Both the position numbers and the translations under genes were made by a program. Under the pieces are notes generated by a model. The model had not been told where the DNA came from, did not search any database, and saw only the letters and a program-made list of their open reading frames with translations. DNA of 64,000 nt from Sphingomonadales bacterium (GTDB taxonomy: Bacteria > Pseudomonadota > Alphaproteobacteria > Sphingomonadales > Sphingomonadaceae): the NCBI GenBank assembly GCA_025352685.1, contig JANXSN010000061.1, positions 20,724 through 84,723 on the forward strand, in the 5' to 3' direction. Below are positions 45,342-55,717 of the stretch, piece by piece. How positions within the stretch are numbered: position 1 is the stretch's first letter; the number at the start of each line of letters is the position of its first letter.

Positions 45342-46561
45342 TTGGCCGAAATACGCAAGAACGCCCAAGACGAACGCTGGACGGTGCATCAGAAGGGCGT
45401 GGTCGCACTCGCGGCGCTTGTGATCGTTTTCGACGGGTTCGACAATCAGGCGCTGGGCTTTGCGACGCCTGCTCTCATGACGGAATGGGGGATTGCGAGG
45501 GGTGCGATAGCCCCGATCGCAGCAATAAGCCTCATCGGCATGAGCGTTGGAACCATGATCGCCGGGATCCTCGGCGATCGCATTGGACGGCACACCGTGC
45601 CAATCAGCGCAGTTGCATTGTTCGGCTTGATGACCTTTGCCACCGGCTGGATCAATGGTTTGAGGCAGCTCAGCACATTGCGCTTTCTCGCCGGACTCGG
45701 TCTGGGCCGCGCAATGCCGAATGCGGCGACGATCGCAGCTGTGCACACGCAGCCGAAAAAGCGCGTATTCGCCGAGATATTGACCATCGTCTGCATTCCG
45801 TTGGAGACCCTGATCGCTGGACTGATCTCGCGGATCGTCTTGCCGACAATAGGGTGGCGGCAACTAATTTTTGTGGCTGGCGGACTGCCGGTGCCTGTCT
45901 CGCTTCTCCTCATGTTGACCCTGCCTCAATCGCCGTCATTCAAATTGGGGGCCCGGCCGCACCAGCGGGTTCGGCTGGCCAATCTGTTTGGCAAAGAAGT
46001 CGTCCGAGACACTGTGGCCATGGGGAGCACTTTTTTTGCCTGTCTGCTTGCAGTCTACAGCGTGTTTTCCTGGGCGCCGACGATGCTTAGCGACGCCAGG
46101 TTTGCGCCCGTGACAGCGACCGACGGTTTGAGCGCATTCAATCTCGGGGGTATCGGAGGGGTGGTCGTGGTCGCATGGTTTGTCATGAGAACCGGATCCC
46201 AGCCGGCACTGCGGGTGCTGAGCGCGGGGTCCGCGATCATTGCGGCATCCAGCGCGGTCTGGGTTGTATGCGTCCCGCGCCGTGCTGGCGTTCGGGCTCC
46301 TCGGCTTCGCCATCAATGGCGTTCAGACGTCTCTTTATACCGTATCAGCACATCTTTATCCCGACGCCCTCTGGACTACCGGTCTTGGTGCGGCGATCGC
46401 AGTCGGACGCATAGGGGGTGTCCTGAGCACCTTCCTCGGCGCGGGCGTTCTGAGCGCGGCGGCGGATCTGCGTATTTGCCAAGATCGCCGTCGCCATGTC
46501 TGTCAAATTCGCAGCGCTAGCATCCCTGTCGCTGCACGTCCCGCAATCGGCCGATCATTAA
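45342..46561 (+). pseudogene. AAHS-type aromatic acid transporter, frameshifted
   Basis: Major-facilitator protein of the aromatic acid:proton symporter group (PcaK-like): VIVFDGFDNQALGFATPALM, GMSVGTMIAGILGDRIGR and LRFLAGLGLGRAMPNAATIA. After residue about 305 (46265) similarity moves to the +1 frame (SRAVLAFGLLGFAINGVQTSLY-VSAHLYPDALWTTGLGAA), and at about 46470 it moves again to the third frame (FAKIAVAMSVKFAALASLSLHVPQS) before the stop. Two indels therefore break the gene. Its 3' end overlaps the converging peptidase stop. Confidence 0.85.
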
Positions 46562-48609
46562 GCTTCTGCCTGCCACAGAAAGAAGGCAAACTCTTCGGCA
46601 GTTTCGCGCAACGATTCAAAGCGCCCCGACTTTCCACCGTGTCCTGCGCCCAAATTAGTTTTCAATAACAGCGGATTGGCATCCGTCTTGGTCGCGCGCA
46701 ACTTGGCAGCCCACTTGGCCGGCTCCCAATAGGTAACGCGCGGATCGGTTAGACCTGCAGTGACCAGCAGCGGTGGATAGTTCTGTGCCTTAACATTCTG
46801 ATACGGGCAGTAACTGCCGATCAAGTCGAATGCCGCCTTGTCCTCGATAGGGTTGCCCCATTCGGACCATTCACCCGGTGTCAGAGGCAGGGTGTCGTCG
46901 AGCATCGTATTGAGCACGTCGACGAACGGCACATGCGCGGCGACACCGCCCCAAATATCGGGATCGGTGTTGATCACCACGCCCATCAACTCGCCACCCG
47001 CCGAACCGCCCGCGGCAAACACGCGCCCTGCGGAGGTAAAGCCGTGATCGATCATGCCCTGGGCCACATCAACGAAATCGGTGAATGCGTTCCAGCGCTT
47101 GCCGAGCTTGCCATCGAGTTGCCATTGCTGACCGAGATCGTCGCCACCCCGGATATGCGCAATGGCAAAAGCAAAGCCTCGGTCGATCAGGCTCAACCGC
47201 GAGGTCGAAAAACCAGGCGGTATCGCAATTCCATAAGCGCCATAGCCATAGAGATAGAGCGGCCTGCTACTGTTTTTAGGGAAGTCTTTCGCGTAAACAA
47301 CTGAAACCGGGATCATAACGCCGTCGCGGGCGGGTATCATCAGTCGCTCGGTCGCATAACGGCTAGCGTCATAGCCCGAAGGGATGATCTGTTCCTTCAT
47401 CACCGTCTGTGTGCCGGTAGCCAGCTCATGATCAAGCACGCGGTCAGGCGTAACCATCGACTCATACGCCAACCTGAGCCGGTCGGTTACAAATTCGGGG
47501 TTCTCGTCGAGCCCGGCGACATAGCTCCCTTCAGGAAATATGATCCGCTTTGGCGCACCACCCTCATAATTGTACACTTCGATCTCATCGAGCCCATTTT
47601 CGCGGCCCTCGACGACGAAAAAATCTGCAAAGCAGGTGACGTCAGTCAGGTAAAAGTCGTCTCGCGCCGCGATTCGTTCTACCCATCTGCCCGGGTCCGC
47701 GACAGGAGCGGTACACAGTCGGAACTGCGGGCTGATATCATTGGTGGCGATGAACAATATGCCTTCATGTTCCTCAACATCATATTCGACTCCCGCCTGA
47801 CGCGCGCGAACCATGATGGGCGGGGCGAACGGATCGTTGGCGGGGACAAGGCGGACTTCGCTGGTCGTGTTGTCGCCGGTCGCAAGCGCGATCCAGGCGC
47901 GGCTGTGGGTCATGCCGATGCCGCACTGAAAGCCGATGTCGTCCTCTTGGAACAGAACGATGTCGTTTGACACCGGCGTACCGATCCGGTGGGCAAGGAG
48001 TGTGTCAATGCGCCAATGGTCGTTGACCCGGCCGTAGAGAAGAACCGTTCCGTCAGCGCTCCACACGAGTGCGCCCATGGTCTCGGGGATCACGTCGGAC
48101 AAATGCTCGCCGGTGGTCAGATCGCGGATGTGTGCGGTGAAGCGTTCGGAGCCGTCATCATCGATTGCGTAAGCCAATAAGCGCCCATCTTCGCTGATCG
48201 ACAGTGCGCCCAGCCTGAAATAGTCCTTCGCAGCCGCGAGCGCAGGTTCGTCGAGGATGAGTTCGTCCGGACCACCAGCGACAGGACGCCGCCACCATTT
48301 GCGATATTGGCCCCCGGTTTCGAACGCACGCCAGTAAATCCAGTTACCATCTCTGGTCGGAACGCTCGCATCGTCCTCTTTGATGCGGCCCTTCATTTCA
48401 GTGAACAGTGTATCAATCAGTGACTGATGCGGGGCCATGGTTGCCTCGAAATGCGCATTCTCCGCCTTTAAGTGATCAAGTATTTCCGGCGAGGTAATCT
48501 CGGGATAGCCGGGATCGCGCAACCAGGAATACTCGTCGGCCAGAGCGCAACCATGGACATGGGTCGTCACGAGATGACGGGCGGCGACGGGCGGTTTGGC
48601 AGTTGAAAT
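46558..48609 (-). CDS. Prolyl oligopeptidase family S9 peptidase (oligopeptidase B-like)
   Basis: 683 residues. N-terminal beta-propeller (about 75-400) and C-terminal alpha/beta hydrolase domain with YGYGAYGIAIPPGFS, HIRGGDDLGQQWQLDGKL, nucleophile GGSAGGELMG, acid in TAGLTDPRVTYWEP and His in GAGHGGKSGR. Oligopeptidase B cleaves short peptides after basic residues. Homologues begin at the segment STAKPPVAARH; the codon there is ATT, seven bases after AAGGAG, while the nearest in-frame standard start is a GTG at 48630 overlapping that site. I place the start at the ATT with moderate certainty. Confidence 0.92.
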   Translation of the reverse strand: MSTAKPPVAARHLVTTHVHGCALADEYSWLRDPGYPEITSPEILDHLKAENAHFEATMAPHQSLIDTLFTEMKGRIKEDDASVPTRDGNWIYWRAFETGGQYRKWWRRPVAGGPDELILDEPALAAAKDYFRLGALSISEDGRLLAYAIDDDGSERFTAHIRDLTTGEHLSDVIPETMGALVWSADGTVLLYGRVNDHWRIDTLLAHRIGTPVSNDIVLFQEDDIGFQCGIGMTHSRAWIALATGDNTTSEVRLVPANDPFAPPIMVRARQAGVEYDVEEHEGILFIATNDISPQFRLCTAPVADPGRWVERIAARDDFYLTDVTCFADFFVVEGRENGLDEIEVYNYEGGAPKRIIFPEGSYVAGLDENPEFVTDRLRLAYESMVTPDRVLDHELATGTQTVMKEQIIPSGYDASRYATERLMIPARDGVMIPVSVVYAKDFPKNSSRPLYLYGYGAYGIAIPPGFSTSRLSLIDRGFAFAIAHIRGGDDLGQQWQLDGKLGKRWNAFTDFVDVAQGMIDHGFTSAGRVFAAGGSAGGELMGVVINTDPDIWGGVAAHVPFVDVLNTMLDDTLPLTPGEWSEWGNPIEDKAAFDLIGSYCPYQNVKAQNYPPLLVTAGLTDPRVTYWEPAKWAAKLRATKTDANPLLLKTNLGAGHGGKSGRFESLRETAEEFAFFLWQAEA

Positions 48610-48837
48610 ATCGGCTCTCCTTGGGGACACCGCGTTAGCGCGCCCACCGAGCCACGGCAAAGCCGAAAAGTTTTGGACGCACGTATCCCAGATTAACCCG
48701 TGGTGGGGACGTGCGCCCAAGACTTAAAATTTTTATTCAGAAGACCGATGCTGAGAAACGGGCTCTTGAACCCAAAGCGTCTGAGCAGGCAGACATCAGG
48801 GACGTCGCTACGCGCCGACCGATGCCAGCCCCTTTTC

Positions 48838-49392
48838 TTATCGGCAGACGACTTGGCCGCGATCGATCAAGCTCCCGATGGCAGCACCCGCGCCGGCACC
48901 CAAAAGCGTACCAAGGATCCCAGAGCCGCCGCGATCGATACGGTTACCGATCAGGCCCCCAGCGATTCCGCCGATGATCAGACCGGTGGTCCCGTCCGAG
49001 CGGCGGCAATAATAGCGGTTGTCATAACCCCGGTATATGCGGTCGTTCCGCGTCAGACGGACCGGACGATAATAGCGGCCGTCCCGATAATAGCGGTCGG
49101 CGTAATAGCGCCCCTGACCGGCGTCAGGGCGGTTGTAATCATAGCGGTTGTAGCCGCGCCATGCGTCCTGACGCGCATCGCGACGGTCGTCACGGTGGTC
49201 TTCACCGCGGTGGTCACGGTGGTCTTCACCGCCGTGGTCACGGTGGTCGTCACCCCTGTTGTCACCCCTGTTGTCGCCGTGGTCGTCGCGGTGCTTGCCG
49301 TTATCGTCGCCACGATCCTGGGCGATCGCGGTTGCGGGCATTGCCGTCAGTGCCGATGCGGCCATGGCAACCGCCAGTATAAACCTTTTCAT
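48838..49392 (-). CDS. Glycine-zipper protein with Asp/His/Arg repeats
   Basis: 184 residues. Signal peptide (about 1-24), then a very hydrophilic region of near-repeats (DHRDHGGEDHRDHRGEDHRDD, about 28-75), a Tyr/Arg-rich stretch (RGYNRYDYN, RYYADRYYRDGRYYRP) and a glycine-zipper 2TM segment (about 140-172, GLIIGGIAGGLIGNRI) with a final VVCR. Similar to surface-antigen-like outer-membrane proteins; the His/Asp repeat could bind metals, by inference. AAAGGAG precedes the ATG. Confidence 0.82.
   Translation of the reverse strand: MKRFILAVAMAASALTAMPATAIAQDRGDDNGKHRDDHGDNRGDNRGDDHRDHGGEDHRDHRGEDHRDDRRDARQDAWRGYNRYDYNRPDAGQGRYYADRYYRDGRYYRPVRLTRNDRIYRGYDNRYYCRRSDGTTGLIIGGIAGGLIGNRIDRGGSGILGTLLGAGAGAAIGSLIDRGQVVCR
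49191..49275. repeat. 24-bp and 12-bp tandem repeats inside coding sequence
   Basis: On the plus strand a 24-base unit starting CACGGTGGTC occurs twice with one mismatch (49191-49214, 49215-49238), then partially, followed by a 12-base unit GTCACCCCTGTT about twice. These encode the DHRDHGGE-type repeats and could change copy number by slippage. Confidence 0.75.
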
Positions 49393-49489
49393 TTTTTATC
49401 TCCTTTTAATAGGAGCCGAACCCTCGGGGCCGCGCGGCAGTTGCATGAACCAAAAACTAAGTTGTGTTCATCGCGTGTCTATGTCGACC

Positions 49490-50668
49490 TCACATGATTT
49501 CGAACAGCCCAGCCGCACCCATGCCGCCACCAACGCACATCGTCACGACAACCCGCTTTGCAGCGCGTCTTTTGCCCTCGATCAGGGCGTGAGCCGTAAG
49601 CCGCGAGCCACTCATCCCGAAGGGATGACCAATAGCGATCGCGCCACCGTCGACATTGAGCCGGTCGTTGTCGATACCCAGGCGGTCGCGGCAGTAAAGC
49701 ACCTGCACTGCGAACGCCTCGTTCAGCTCCCAGAGGTCGATGTCGTCGACCGTCAGACCATGCCGGACAAGCAGCTTGGGTACGGCAAACACCGGTCCGA
49801 TTCCCATCTCATCGGGTTCGCACCCAGCGACCGCAAACCCCCGGAATATACCCAGGGGAGTCAAGCCGCGCCGCGCTGCTTCCATATCGGACATGACGAC
49901 GCACGCGCTGGCGCCATCGGACAACTGACTCGCATTCCCGGCCGTCACGGTACCGCCGGCAACCACGGCCTTTAATCCGGCGAGGCTTTCGGGTGTCGTT
50001 CCTGCGCGCATGCCCTCGTCGCGATCGAGTGTGACCTCTTCATCGCCAATGATGTTACCGTCCTTGTCGCGCTGCTTGCGTGTCACCGTGATCGGCACGA
50101 TTTCGTCGGCAAGTCTCCCCGCATCCCATGCTGCGATCACGCGCTGTTGGGATTGCGCGCCGTAGGCATCCTGCTGCTCGCGACTGATGCCGTATCGGCT
50201 CGCGACATTCTCCGCGGTCGGGATCATCGGCAGCATAAGATCAGGCCGGTTGGCTTCCACCCAGGGCGCGTAATAGTGCTTCAAATTCTTGTTGGGCAGA
50301 ACGAGCGAGACGCAATCGAGCCCGCCAGCGACGAAGATTCCCTCTTCGCCGCTGCGAATCCGCTGAGCCGCAAGTGCAATGGCCTGTAACCCCGACGAAC
50401 ATTTGCGATCGAGCGTCATGCCCGAAACCGAAACGGGGCATCCGGCCTCGATGGCAGCAACGCGCGCTACGTTATTCCCCGTTGCACCTTCGGGATGCGC
50501 TGACCCCAACATGACATCATAGACTTCATCCAGCCCGAGGTTCGCACGCGCGACTGCGGCTCGAATGACATGCGCGGCCAGGGTCGATCCCCCGGTGTCG
50601 ACGAGCGTACCCCTGTAGGCTCTGCCGATTGGGGTGCGCGCGGTGGAAACGATAACGGCTTCGACCAT
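49490..50668 (-). CDS. Acetyl-CoA C-acyltransferase (thiolase)
   Basis: 392 residues. Catalytic Cys in [12 protein letters not shown] (about 90), active-site His in [13 protein letters not shown] and second Cys in [12 protein letters not shown]. Cleaves or forms 3-ketoacyl-CoA; closest in appearance to the FadA/degradative type. It starts four bases after the stop of the NAD-dependent reductase gene on the same strand, so the two form an operon that may serve lipid or ketoacid metabolism. Confidence 0.95.
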   Translation of the reverse strand: MVEAVIVSTARTPIGRAYRGTLVDTGGSTLAAHVIRAAVARANLGLDEVYDVMLGSAHPEGATGNNVARVAAIEAGCPVSVSGMTLDRKCSSGLQAIALAAQRIRSGEEGIFVAGGLDCVSLVLPNKNLKHYYAPWVEANRPDLMLPMIPTAENVASRYGISREQQDAYGAQSQQRVIAAWDAGRLADEIVPITVTRKQRDKDGNIIGDEEVTLDRDEGMRAGTTPESLAGLKAVVAGGTVTAGNASQLSDGASACVVMSDMEAARRGLTPLGIFRGFAVAGCEPDEMGIGPVFAVPKLLVRHGLTVDDIDLWELNEAFAVQVLYCRDRLGIDNDRLNVDGGAIAIGHPFGMSGSRLTAHALIEGKRRAAKRVVVTMCVGGGMGAAGLFEIM

Positions 50669-50672
50669 CGGG

Positions 50673-51689
50673 TTAAACTTTCACAATGCCATGATCGATG
50701 AGGCTCTTGGCACAATCGATCACGGACTCTTCTTCCGGACGTGTAACCCAGCCCAGTACGACCTTCGCGTGACTGGCGTCCATGTTGCGGGTGCGCCCAA
50801 GCTCGGAAATCACCATACGCACCAGCGGATCCCATATTGCGACAATGCGGACAAGGAAGTCGGGCAAGGTCCGCGTCGGAACCTTGCGGGCTTGCGGTCC
50901 CAATCGCGTCTTCAAGATGCGCGCGATCTCGACCATTTTGAAGAACCGGCCTGAAGCGATGAAACGCTCACCCGCCATGCCCGGAGCGGTCAGAACACGG
51001 ACATGAAGATCGGCCAGATCGCGGACATCGACGATACCAAAGCCGAGGTCGGGGCAACCCGGCAGCGCACCCGAAAGCATCTTCTGAATCGCGTCGATCG
51101 AAGTCGAGACATCGGCGTCCATGACAGGGCCCAAAACCAGCGAGGGATTGATCGAACAATATTCCATCGCGCCTCCCTCCCGGGCGATCCAGTCGCGCGC
51201 CGCGCGCTCAGCGATGGTTTTGGATTGTGCGTAGGGGGAAGTATCCGGGCTACTCGGGTCGCTCCAATCGGCCTCGGTAAAAGTGGTCTGCCCCGGCGGA
51301 TGGCCGTAAGCGACAGCTGCAGAAGAGGAGGTCTGGACGAAACGCAAAACCCCGGCATCGCGGGCGAAACGCAGCGCACGCAGGGCGCCGTCGCGGGCTG
51401 GTACGATCAAATCGTCGGCATGTTTGACTGCCGTCGGCGGAAACGGCGAAGCGACATGGATAACGTGCGTGCACCCCATCATGGCCTCGGCCCACCCGTT
51501 ATCCGAAGTCAGATCGGCTACGAAGAAGTGCAGGCTCTTGTTGTCAACGTCGAGACGCTTTCGAATCTCGCTCTCGCGCGCGCCATCACGAACCGTTGTG
51601 TGGACTGTCCAGTCCTGTGCGACCAACTCACGAATGATATACCCCGCAATATAGCCGCTGCCGCCCGAAACGAGCACCGTTTGCGTCAT
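50673..51689 (-). CDS. NAD-dependent epimerase/aldehyde reductase (extended SDR)
   Basis: 338 residues. Rossmann motif [32 protein letters not shown] and catalytic YAQSK (Tyr/Lys). C-terminal substrate domain. It resembles dihydroflavonol/cinnamoyl-type and methylglyoxal reductases that reduce aldehydes or ketones with NADPH. GGAGG lies seven bases before the ATG. First gene of an operon with the thiolase. Confidence 0.9.
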   Translation of the reverse strand: MTQTVLVSGGSGYIAGYIIRELVAQDWTVHTTVRDGARESEIRKRLDVDNKSLHFFVADLTSDNGWAEAMMGCTHVIHVASPFPPTAVKHADDLIVPARDGALRALRFARDAGVLRFVQTSSSAAVAYGHPPGQTTFTEADWSDPSSPDTSPYAQSKTIAERAARDWIAREGGAMEYCSINPSLVLGPVMDADVSTSIDAIQKMLSGALPGCPDLGFGIVDVRDLADLHVRVLTAPGMAGERFIASGRFFKMVEIARILKTRLGPQARKVPTRTLPDFLVRIVAIWDPLVRMVISELGRTRNMDASHAKVVLGWVTRPEEESVIDCAKSLIDHGIVKV

Positions 51690-51968
51690 AGCCGTCCTCC
51701 CGCGAGCAAGCCTCGCCGGTTGCAGTATGCAACCCTCACAAGCAAGCTGTCACGCATCGCGTCATACCCGACGTTTAGAGTGCCGGTACTTTCGGTGTCA
51801 GGCGCCGCTCGTGCGCGATACCGATCGCTTCGTCCTATTGCTGCGTCGCGCGGCAAAACAGCCGAAGGCAACCCTCTCAAACGATAGGCATGTGTTGAGC
51901 ATTTACGGTCTGCTGGGCGAGCGCGCCGCCGCCCGGATACGGATAGCTGCGTTCGTCTCGGCGACAGG

Positions 51969-54098
51969 TCAGTCGCCACCCGCCCAGTGCAATTCGCTCT
52001 CCGGCGGAGACGAATAGCCTTGGCGTACAGCTGCATCGTCACGCGACACGGTCAGCGTGCCTTTGTTGGCCGGATCGGGAGCGATGACTTTGGGGGACAC
52101 AGCAAACGGCCTGATGCCAAATCGCGGATAGATTTCTGCAGGAAAATAAAACACGCCGTCCTTTGACACCATCGAAATCGACTTGATCGCTTTCAAGTCC
52201 GTGGTCGGATCGCCAGCGACCAGGAAGAAATCGGCAAGTTTGCCGCGTTCGATACTACCCAAACGTTGATCCGTGCCCAGATACTTCGCCATGTCTCCCG
52301 TCGCACGCGCTAGCACTTGCCCCGGGGTCATTCCCAGCTGCGTCATGATTTCCAATTCTCGGTGATACGTGAAGGACCCGCCGGTATCGGTCCCTGGCAC
52401 GAGAAAAATACCTTTCGCATTGGCGCGCCGAGCGACCTCGATGAGCTTGGCATACGCCGAGCGTGCGTTGGCATCACCGCCAAACGTGTCCGGGTTGCTC
52501 CACGCCTGTTTCAGGTCGCGCTGCACACTAATGGGCATGTGATCGACATAATCGACCGAGCCGGGTGCGACCGTGCCGTCACGGTTGAGCAACAGATTTT
52601 CGTGAATCCCGAGCGTCGCGTCGAGGGCAATCCCCTTGGCCCTCATTGTGTTGAGCGTCGCCTGCACAGGCATCGAGTCGAGATCGAGCGCCGGCAACCG
52701 CCCGAGCGCGGTCAGCCGAAAAAGCGTTCGTGTGTCTTCACCGGGCTTGATGATCCAACCGAGCGAGAGCTGGTTGACATGCGTGAGTTCATCATAGCCT
52801 GCCGCGATCATCGCATCGGCGTTGGTGAACGCCGGGACATGTCCTGCGACCCGCAAGCCTAATCGGTGCGCCTCCGCAACCATCGCGGGTATCCATTTGG
52901 GGTCGATGCTGTTGTAGATCTTTATCTGCCAGAACCCGCGCGCCGCGTACCAGCGGACCGCCTCTACTGCACGGGCTTCGCTATCGACGACGAAACCGTT
53001 GTTCGCACTGAACGGCGATTTGCCTTCGATAAATCCGCTGCGCACGATACGCGGTCCCGCGATTTCTCCATTCTCGATACGCCGGTTGAGGACCTCGAGC
53101 ACACTATTGGTATTGCCCATATCGCGCACTGTGGTGATGCCCGCGAGCAGGTTGAGCAGCGCGCCATCGGCTGACAGATGCGCATGCATCTCGGTCATGC
53201 CGGGGACCAACGTTCCGCCCGCTCCGTCAATAACGGTTTCGCCGGGGGTAGCTGTGCTATCGATTGGGTGGATGCCCACAATATCGCGCCCGTTGACCAC
53301 AACTGATACAAGGCTGGTCAGCTTGGCGGTTGCGGGATCGAACAGACGCACATTGATGATCCGCACCGGTCCGGGATAATGTTTCGCCGTCTCGCGCTGG
53401 ATTGTTGCGAGGCGCTCGCCCTGCCACTTCGCCGCGAGGTCGCGCAGCCGCGCATTCTCCCCCTCCAATCCGGTGCGCACCATGCCGCCGCCGGGCGACG
53501 GCAAGGCTATCAGGCGATTAGCCTGGTCGAGCAGCATCGTCACGGGCGTCAGGTCGAGACCGGCGAGCTCATAACGCGTGACCGGCACGTCGCCCGCTGC
53601 ACCCTTAAGGACGATCGTGTCGCCTTTGGTCATCGTCAGCGTGCCTGCAGGAAGAACAGCAAGGCTTCCACCGGCTTTCAGGATCGCGCGCGCGTAGACT
53701 TGCAGCGCATAAGGGCTAGCGCTCTGTGCGATATACAACTTCGCCCCGCCTTTTTGACTGCCTGGCCCCGCGGAATCATGCCAGGTCGAGACAGCGCCGG
53801 TGCGGTCGAATTTTTCATCGATCTTGCCTCCGAAGGTCTGCGTGCCGGTTATCGACCAGCGCGTCGGGAGGCCGCTTGCGTCGAGCGTCAAGGTTTCGGC
53901 TACCGTAGGCCCGCGTCCATTGTCCTTGACGTCGAACTCGATCTTGGCTGTTTCGCCGCCCAGTTCCTTGGTCGAATCGACAACGACTCGGCCGACATTG
54001 ATGTCCTTGCGGAACACCGCGAACCTTTGGGTATCGGCAAGAGCCGAGGTGCTCACACAAGCCAAAAGATGCGCGAGCAGGACGCGGTTACATCGCAT
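51969..54098 (-). CDS. Amidohydrolase family protein, exported
   Basis: 709 residues. Signal peptide (about 1-21), an N-terminal beta domain of about 230 residues, then an amidohydrolase barrel: GGTLVPGMTEMHAHLS (HxH metal ligands), Lys in FWQIKIYNSID, VAGHVPAF with a further His, ELTHVNQL with a His, and a metal-binding Asp in FLVPGTDTGGSFTYHRELE; C-terminal GSIERGKLADFFLV. Likely a periplasmic metal-dependent hydrolase with an imidazolonepropionase/dipeptidase-like core. Substrate unknown. Confidence 0.9.
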   Translation of the reverse strand: MRCNRVLLAHLLACVSTSALADTQRFAVFRKDINVGRVVVDSTKELGGETAKIEFDVKDNGRGPTVAETLTLDASGLPTRWSITGTQTFGGKIDEKFDRTGAVSTWHDSAGPGSQKGGAKLYIAQSASPYALQVYARAILKAGGSLAVLPAGTLTMTKGDTIVLKGAAGDVPVTRYELAGLDLTPVTMLLDQANRLIALPSPGGGMVRTGLEGENARLRDLAAKWQGERLATIQRETAKHYPGPVRIINVRLFDPATAKLTSLVSVVVNGRDIVGIHPIDSTATPGETVIDGAGGTLVPGMTEMHAHLSADGALLNLLAGITTVRDMGNTNSVLEVLNRRIENGEIAGPRIVRSGFIEGKSPFSANNGFVVDSEARAVEAVRWYAARGFWQIKIYNSIDPKWIPAMVAEAHRLGLRVAGHVPAFTNADAMIAAGYDELTHVNQLSLGWIIKPGEDTRTLFRLTALGRLPALDLDSMPVQATLNTMRAKGIALDATLGIHENLLLNRDGTVAPGSVDYVDHMPISVQRDLKQAWSNPDTFGGDANARSAYAKLIEVARRANAKGIFLVPGTDTGGSFTYHRELEIMTQLGMTPGQVLARATGDMAKYLGTDQRLGSIERGKLADFFLVAGDPTTDLKAIKSISMVSKDGVFYFPAEIYPRFGIRPFAVSPKVIAPDPANKGTLTVSRDDAAVRQGYSSPPESELHWAGGD

Positions 54099-54165
54099 AG
54101 ATCTGTCTTCCCTTTGTTTTCGCGGGTGCTGCCGGATCGCTGCGCGCGCCGCAAGCAGCTACAAA

Positions 54166-55515
54166 TTATCTGAAGAGCACGAGTTCTTCGGCCATGGACG
54201 GATGCAGTGCAACCGTCGCGTCGAAATCGGCCTTGGTCAGCTTGGCCTTCACTGCAATCGCCGCCACTTGCAGAATTTCGGGCGCGTCGGGCCCGATCAT
54301 GTGCAAGCCTACGACCACGTTCGTCGCGGCATCAACGATCATCTTGTAAAGCGCGCGTTCGTTGCGTCCTGCCAGGACATTCTTCATCGGGCGGAAATCG
54401 GATGTGTAGGTACGGATTGTGCCAAGCTTGTCTCTTGCTTGCGCTTCGGTCAGCCCAACCCCTGCCATCGGCGGGTGGCTGAACACAGCGCTGGGAACGT
54501 TGGCATAATCGACTCGCGTCGGCATGTCCCCGAACACCGTATCGGCGAACGCTTGTCCCTCTCGAATCGCCACAGGGGTTAACTGTATCCGGTCGGTTAC
54601 GTCTCCGACGGCGTAGATGCTGGCGACCGACGATTTGTTATCTTCGTCAACCCTGATAGCGCCTTTTTCATTCAGCTCGACACCGGCAACCTCCAACCCC
54701 AGTCCAGAAACATTGGGCGCCCTGCCGGTCGCAAAAAGGACAATGTCGGCATCGATGGCGTCGCAGCCACTCATTTCAACGTGAAACGTGGCATCCTCGT
54801 TCCGGGTGATTTTCTCGAAGGGCGCGTTGAAGCGGAATTCGATCCCCTTGGTCATGGAAATCTGCAGCAATCGGTCGCGGATCTGTTCGTCATATCCGCG
54901 CAGGAGTTGGTCGCTGCGGTTAACGATTGTCACGTGCGCCCCGAACCCATGAAAAATACCTGCGAATTCATTGGCTATGTAACCGCCGCCAGCGATGACG
55001 ACGCGCTTGGGCAGCGTATCGAGGTGAAACACCTCGTTTGAGGTGATGGCGTGCTCACTCCCGGGAAATTGGGGACGCACCGGCCAGCCACCCGTCGCGA
55101 TCAGGATGGTCTTTGCCCGAACCTCGCGTCCGCCGGCAAGCTTCACCGACTGGGGGCTGGTCAATACGGCGCGCTCCTTGAACACCTCGATGTCATGGTT
55201 GGTAAGTGTCTCTGTATAAACGTGTTCAATGCGAGCGACTTCTGCGAGCACATTATCGCGAAGCACTGGCCAGTTGAATTTCGTTTCCTTGACGTCCCAT
55301 CCGAACTGGCGGGCGTCTCTCAAGTCCTCGGCGAAATGAGCGCCGTAAACAAGTAACTTCTTGGGCACGCAGCCGCGAATGACACAGGTCCCGCCGACAC
55401 GGTACTCCTCGGCGATTGCGACTTTGGCACCGTGGCCCGCCGCAACGCGTGCGGCGCGAACCCCGCCCGAACCTGCACCAATGACAAAAAGGTCGTAGTC
55501 TAATTTATCATTCAT
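54166..55515 (-). CDS. gor: Glutathione-disulfide reductase
   Basis: 449 residues. FAD-dependent flavoenzyme reducing oxidised glutathione with NADPH. FAD motif GAGSGGVRAARVAA, redox disulfide GGTCVIRGCVPKKL, NADPH motif GGGYIANEFAGI, FATGRAPNVSGLGLE, and the C-terminal active-site His in ALHPSMAEELV. Full length. The ATG at 55515 lies four bases from another, out-of-frame ATG. Confidence 0.97.
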   Translation of the reverse strand: MNDKLDYDLFVIGAGSGGVRAARVAAGHGAKVAIAEEYRVGGTCVIRGCVPKKLLVYGAHFAEDLRDARQFGWDVKETKFNWPVLRDNVLAEVARIEHVYTETLTNHDIEVFKERAVLTSPQSVKLAGGREVRAKTILIATGGWPVRPQFPGSEHAITSNEVFHLDTLPKRVVIAGGGYIANEFAGIFHGFGAHVTIVNRSDQLLRGYDEQIRDRLLQISMTKGIEFRFNAPFEKITRNEDATFHVEMSGCDAIDADIVLFATGRAPNVSGLGLEVAGVELNEKGAIRVDEDNKSSVASIYAVGDVTDRIQLTPVAIREGQAFADTVFGDMPTRVDYANVPSAVFSHPPMAGVGLTEAQARDKLGTIRTYTSDFRPMKNVLAGRNERALYKMIVDAATNVVVGLHMIGPDAPEILQVAAIAVKAKLTKADFDATVALHPSMAEELVLFR

Positions 55516-55717
55516 TCATAATGCCTTAGATGGATAGATAGCACGCGGACTATCAACGGTGAAAGCGAGGCTCCTTACCTAGACTGCATGTCTACACGCC
55601 AGCGGTCGCGCGTAGCGCAACAATGCGACAGCGCATCGTCGGCCAGAACCGGCCGCCAATCGCGCGCCTGCAACGCAGGTCACGGAGCCGTCCAGACACT
55701 CCGCCTTGTCATCCCCA

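Noticed and set aside
45342..46561. Programmed frameshifting in the transporter
   Set aside because: Two shifts, no slippery sequence noticed, and neighbouring genes are clearly decayed.
49191..49285. CRISPR-like repeats
   Set aside because: Units are directly adjacent without spacers and lie in frame in a coding sequence.
51690..51968. 96-codon plus-strand frame between reductase and amidohydrolase
   Set aside because: No similarity or ribosome binding site; it runs into the end of the amidohydrolase gene.
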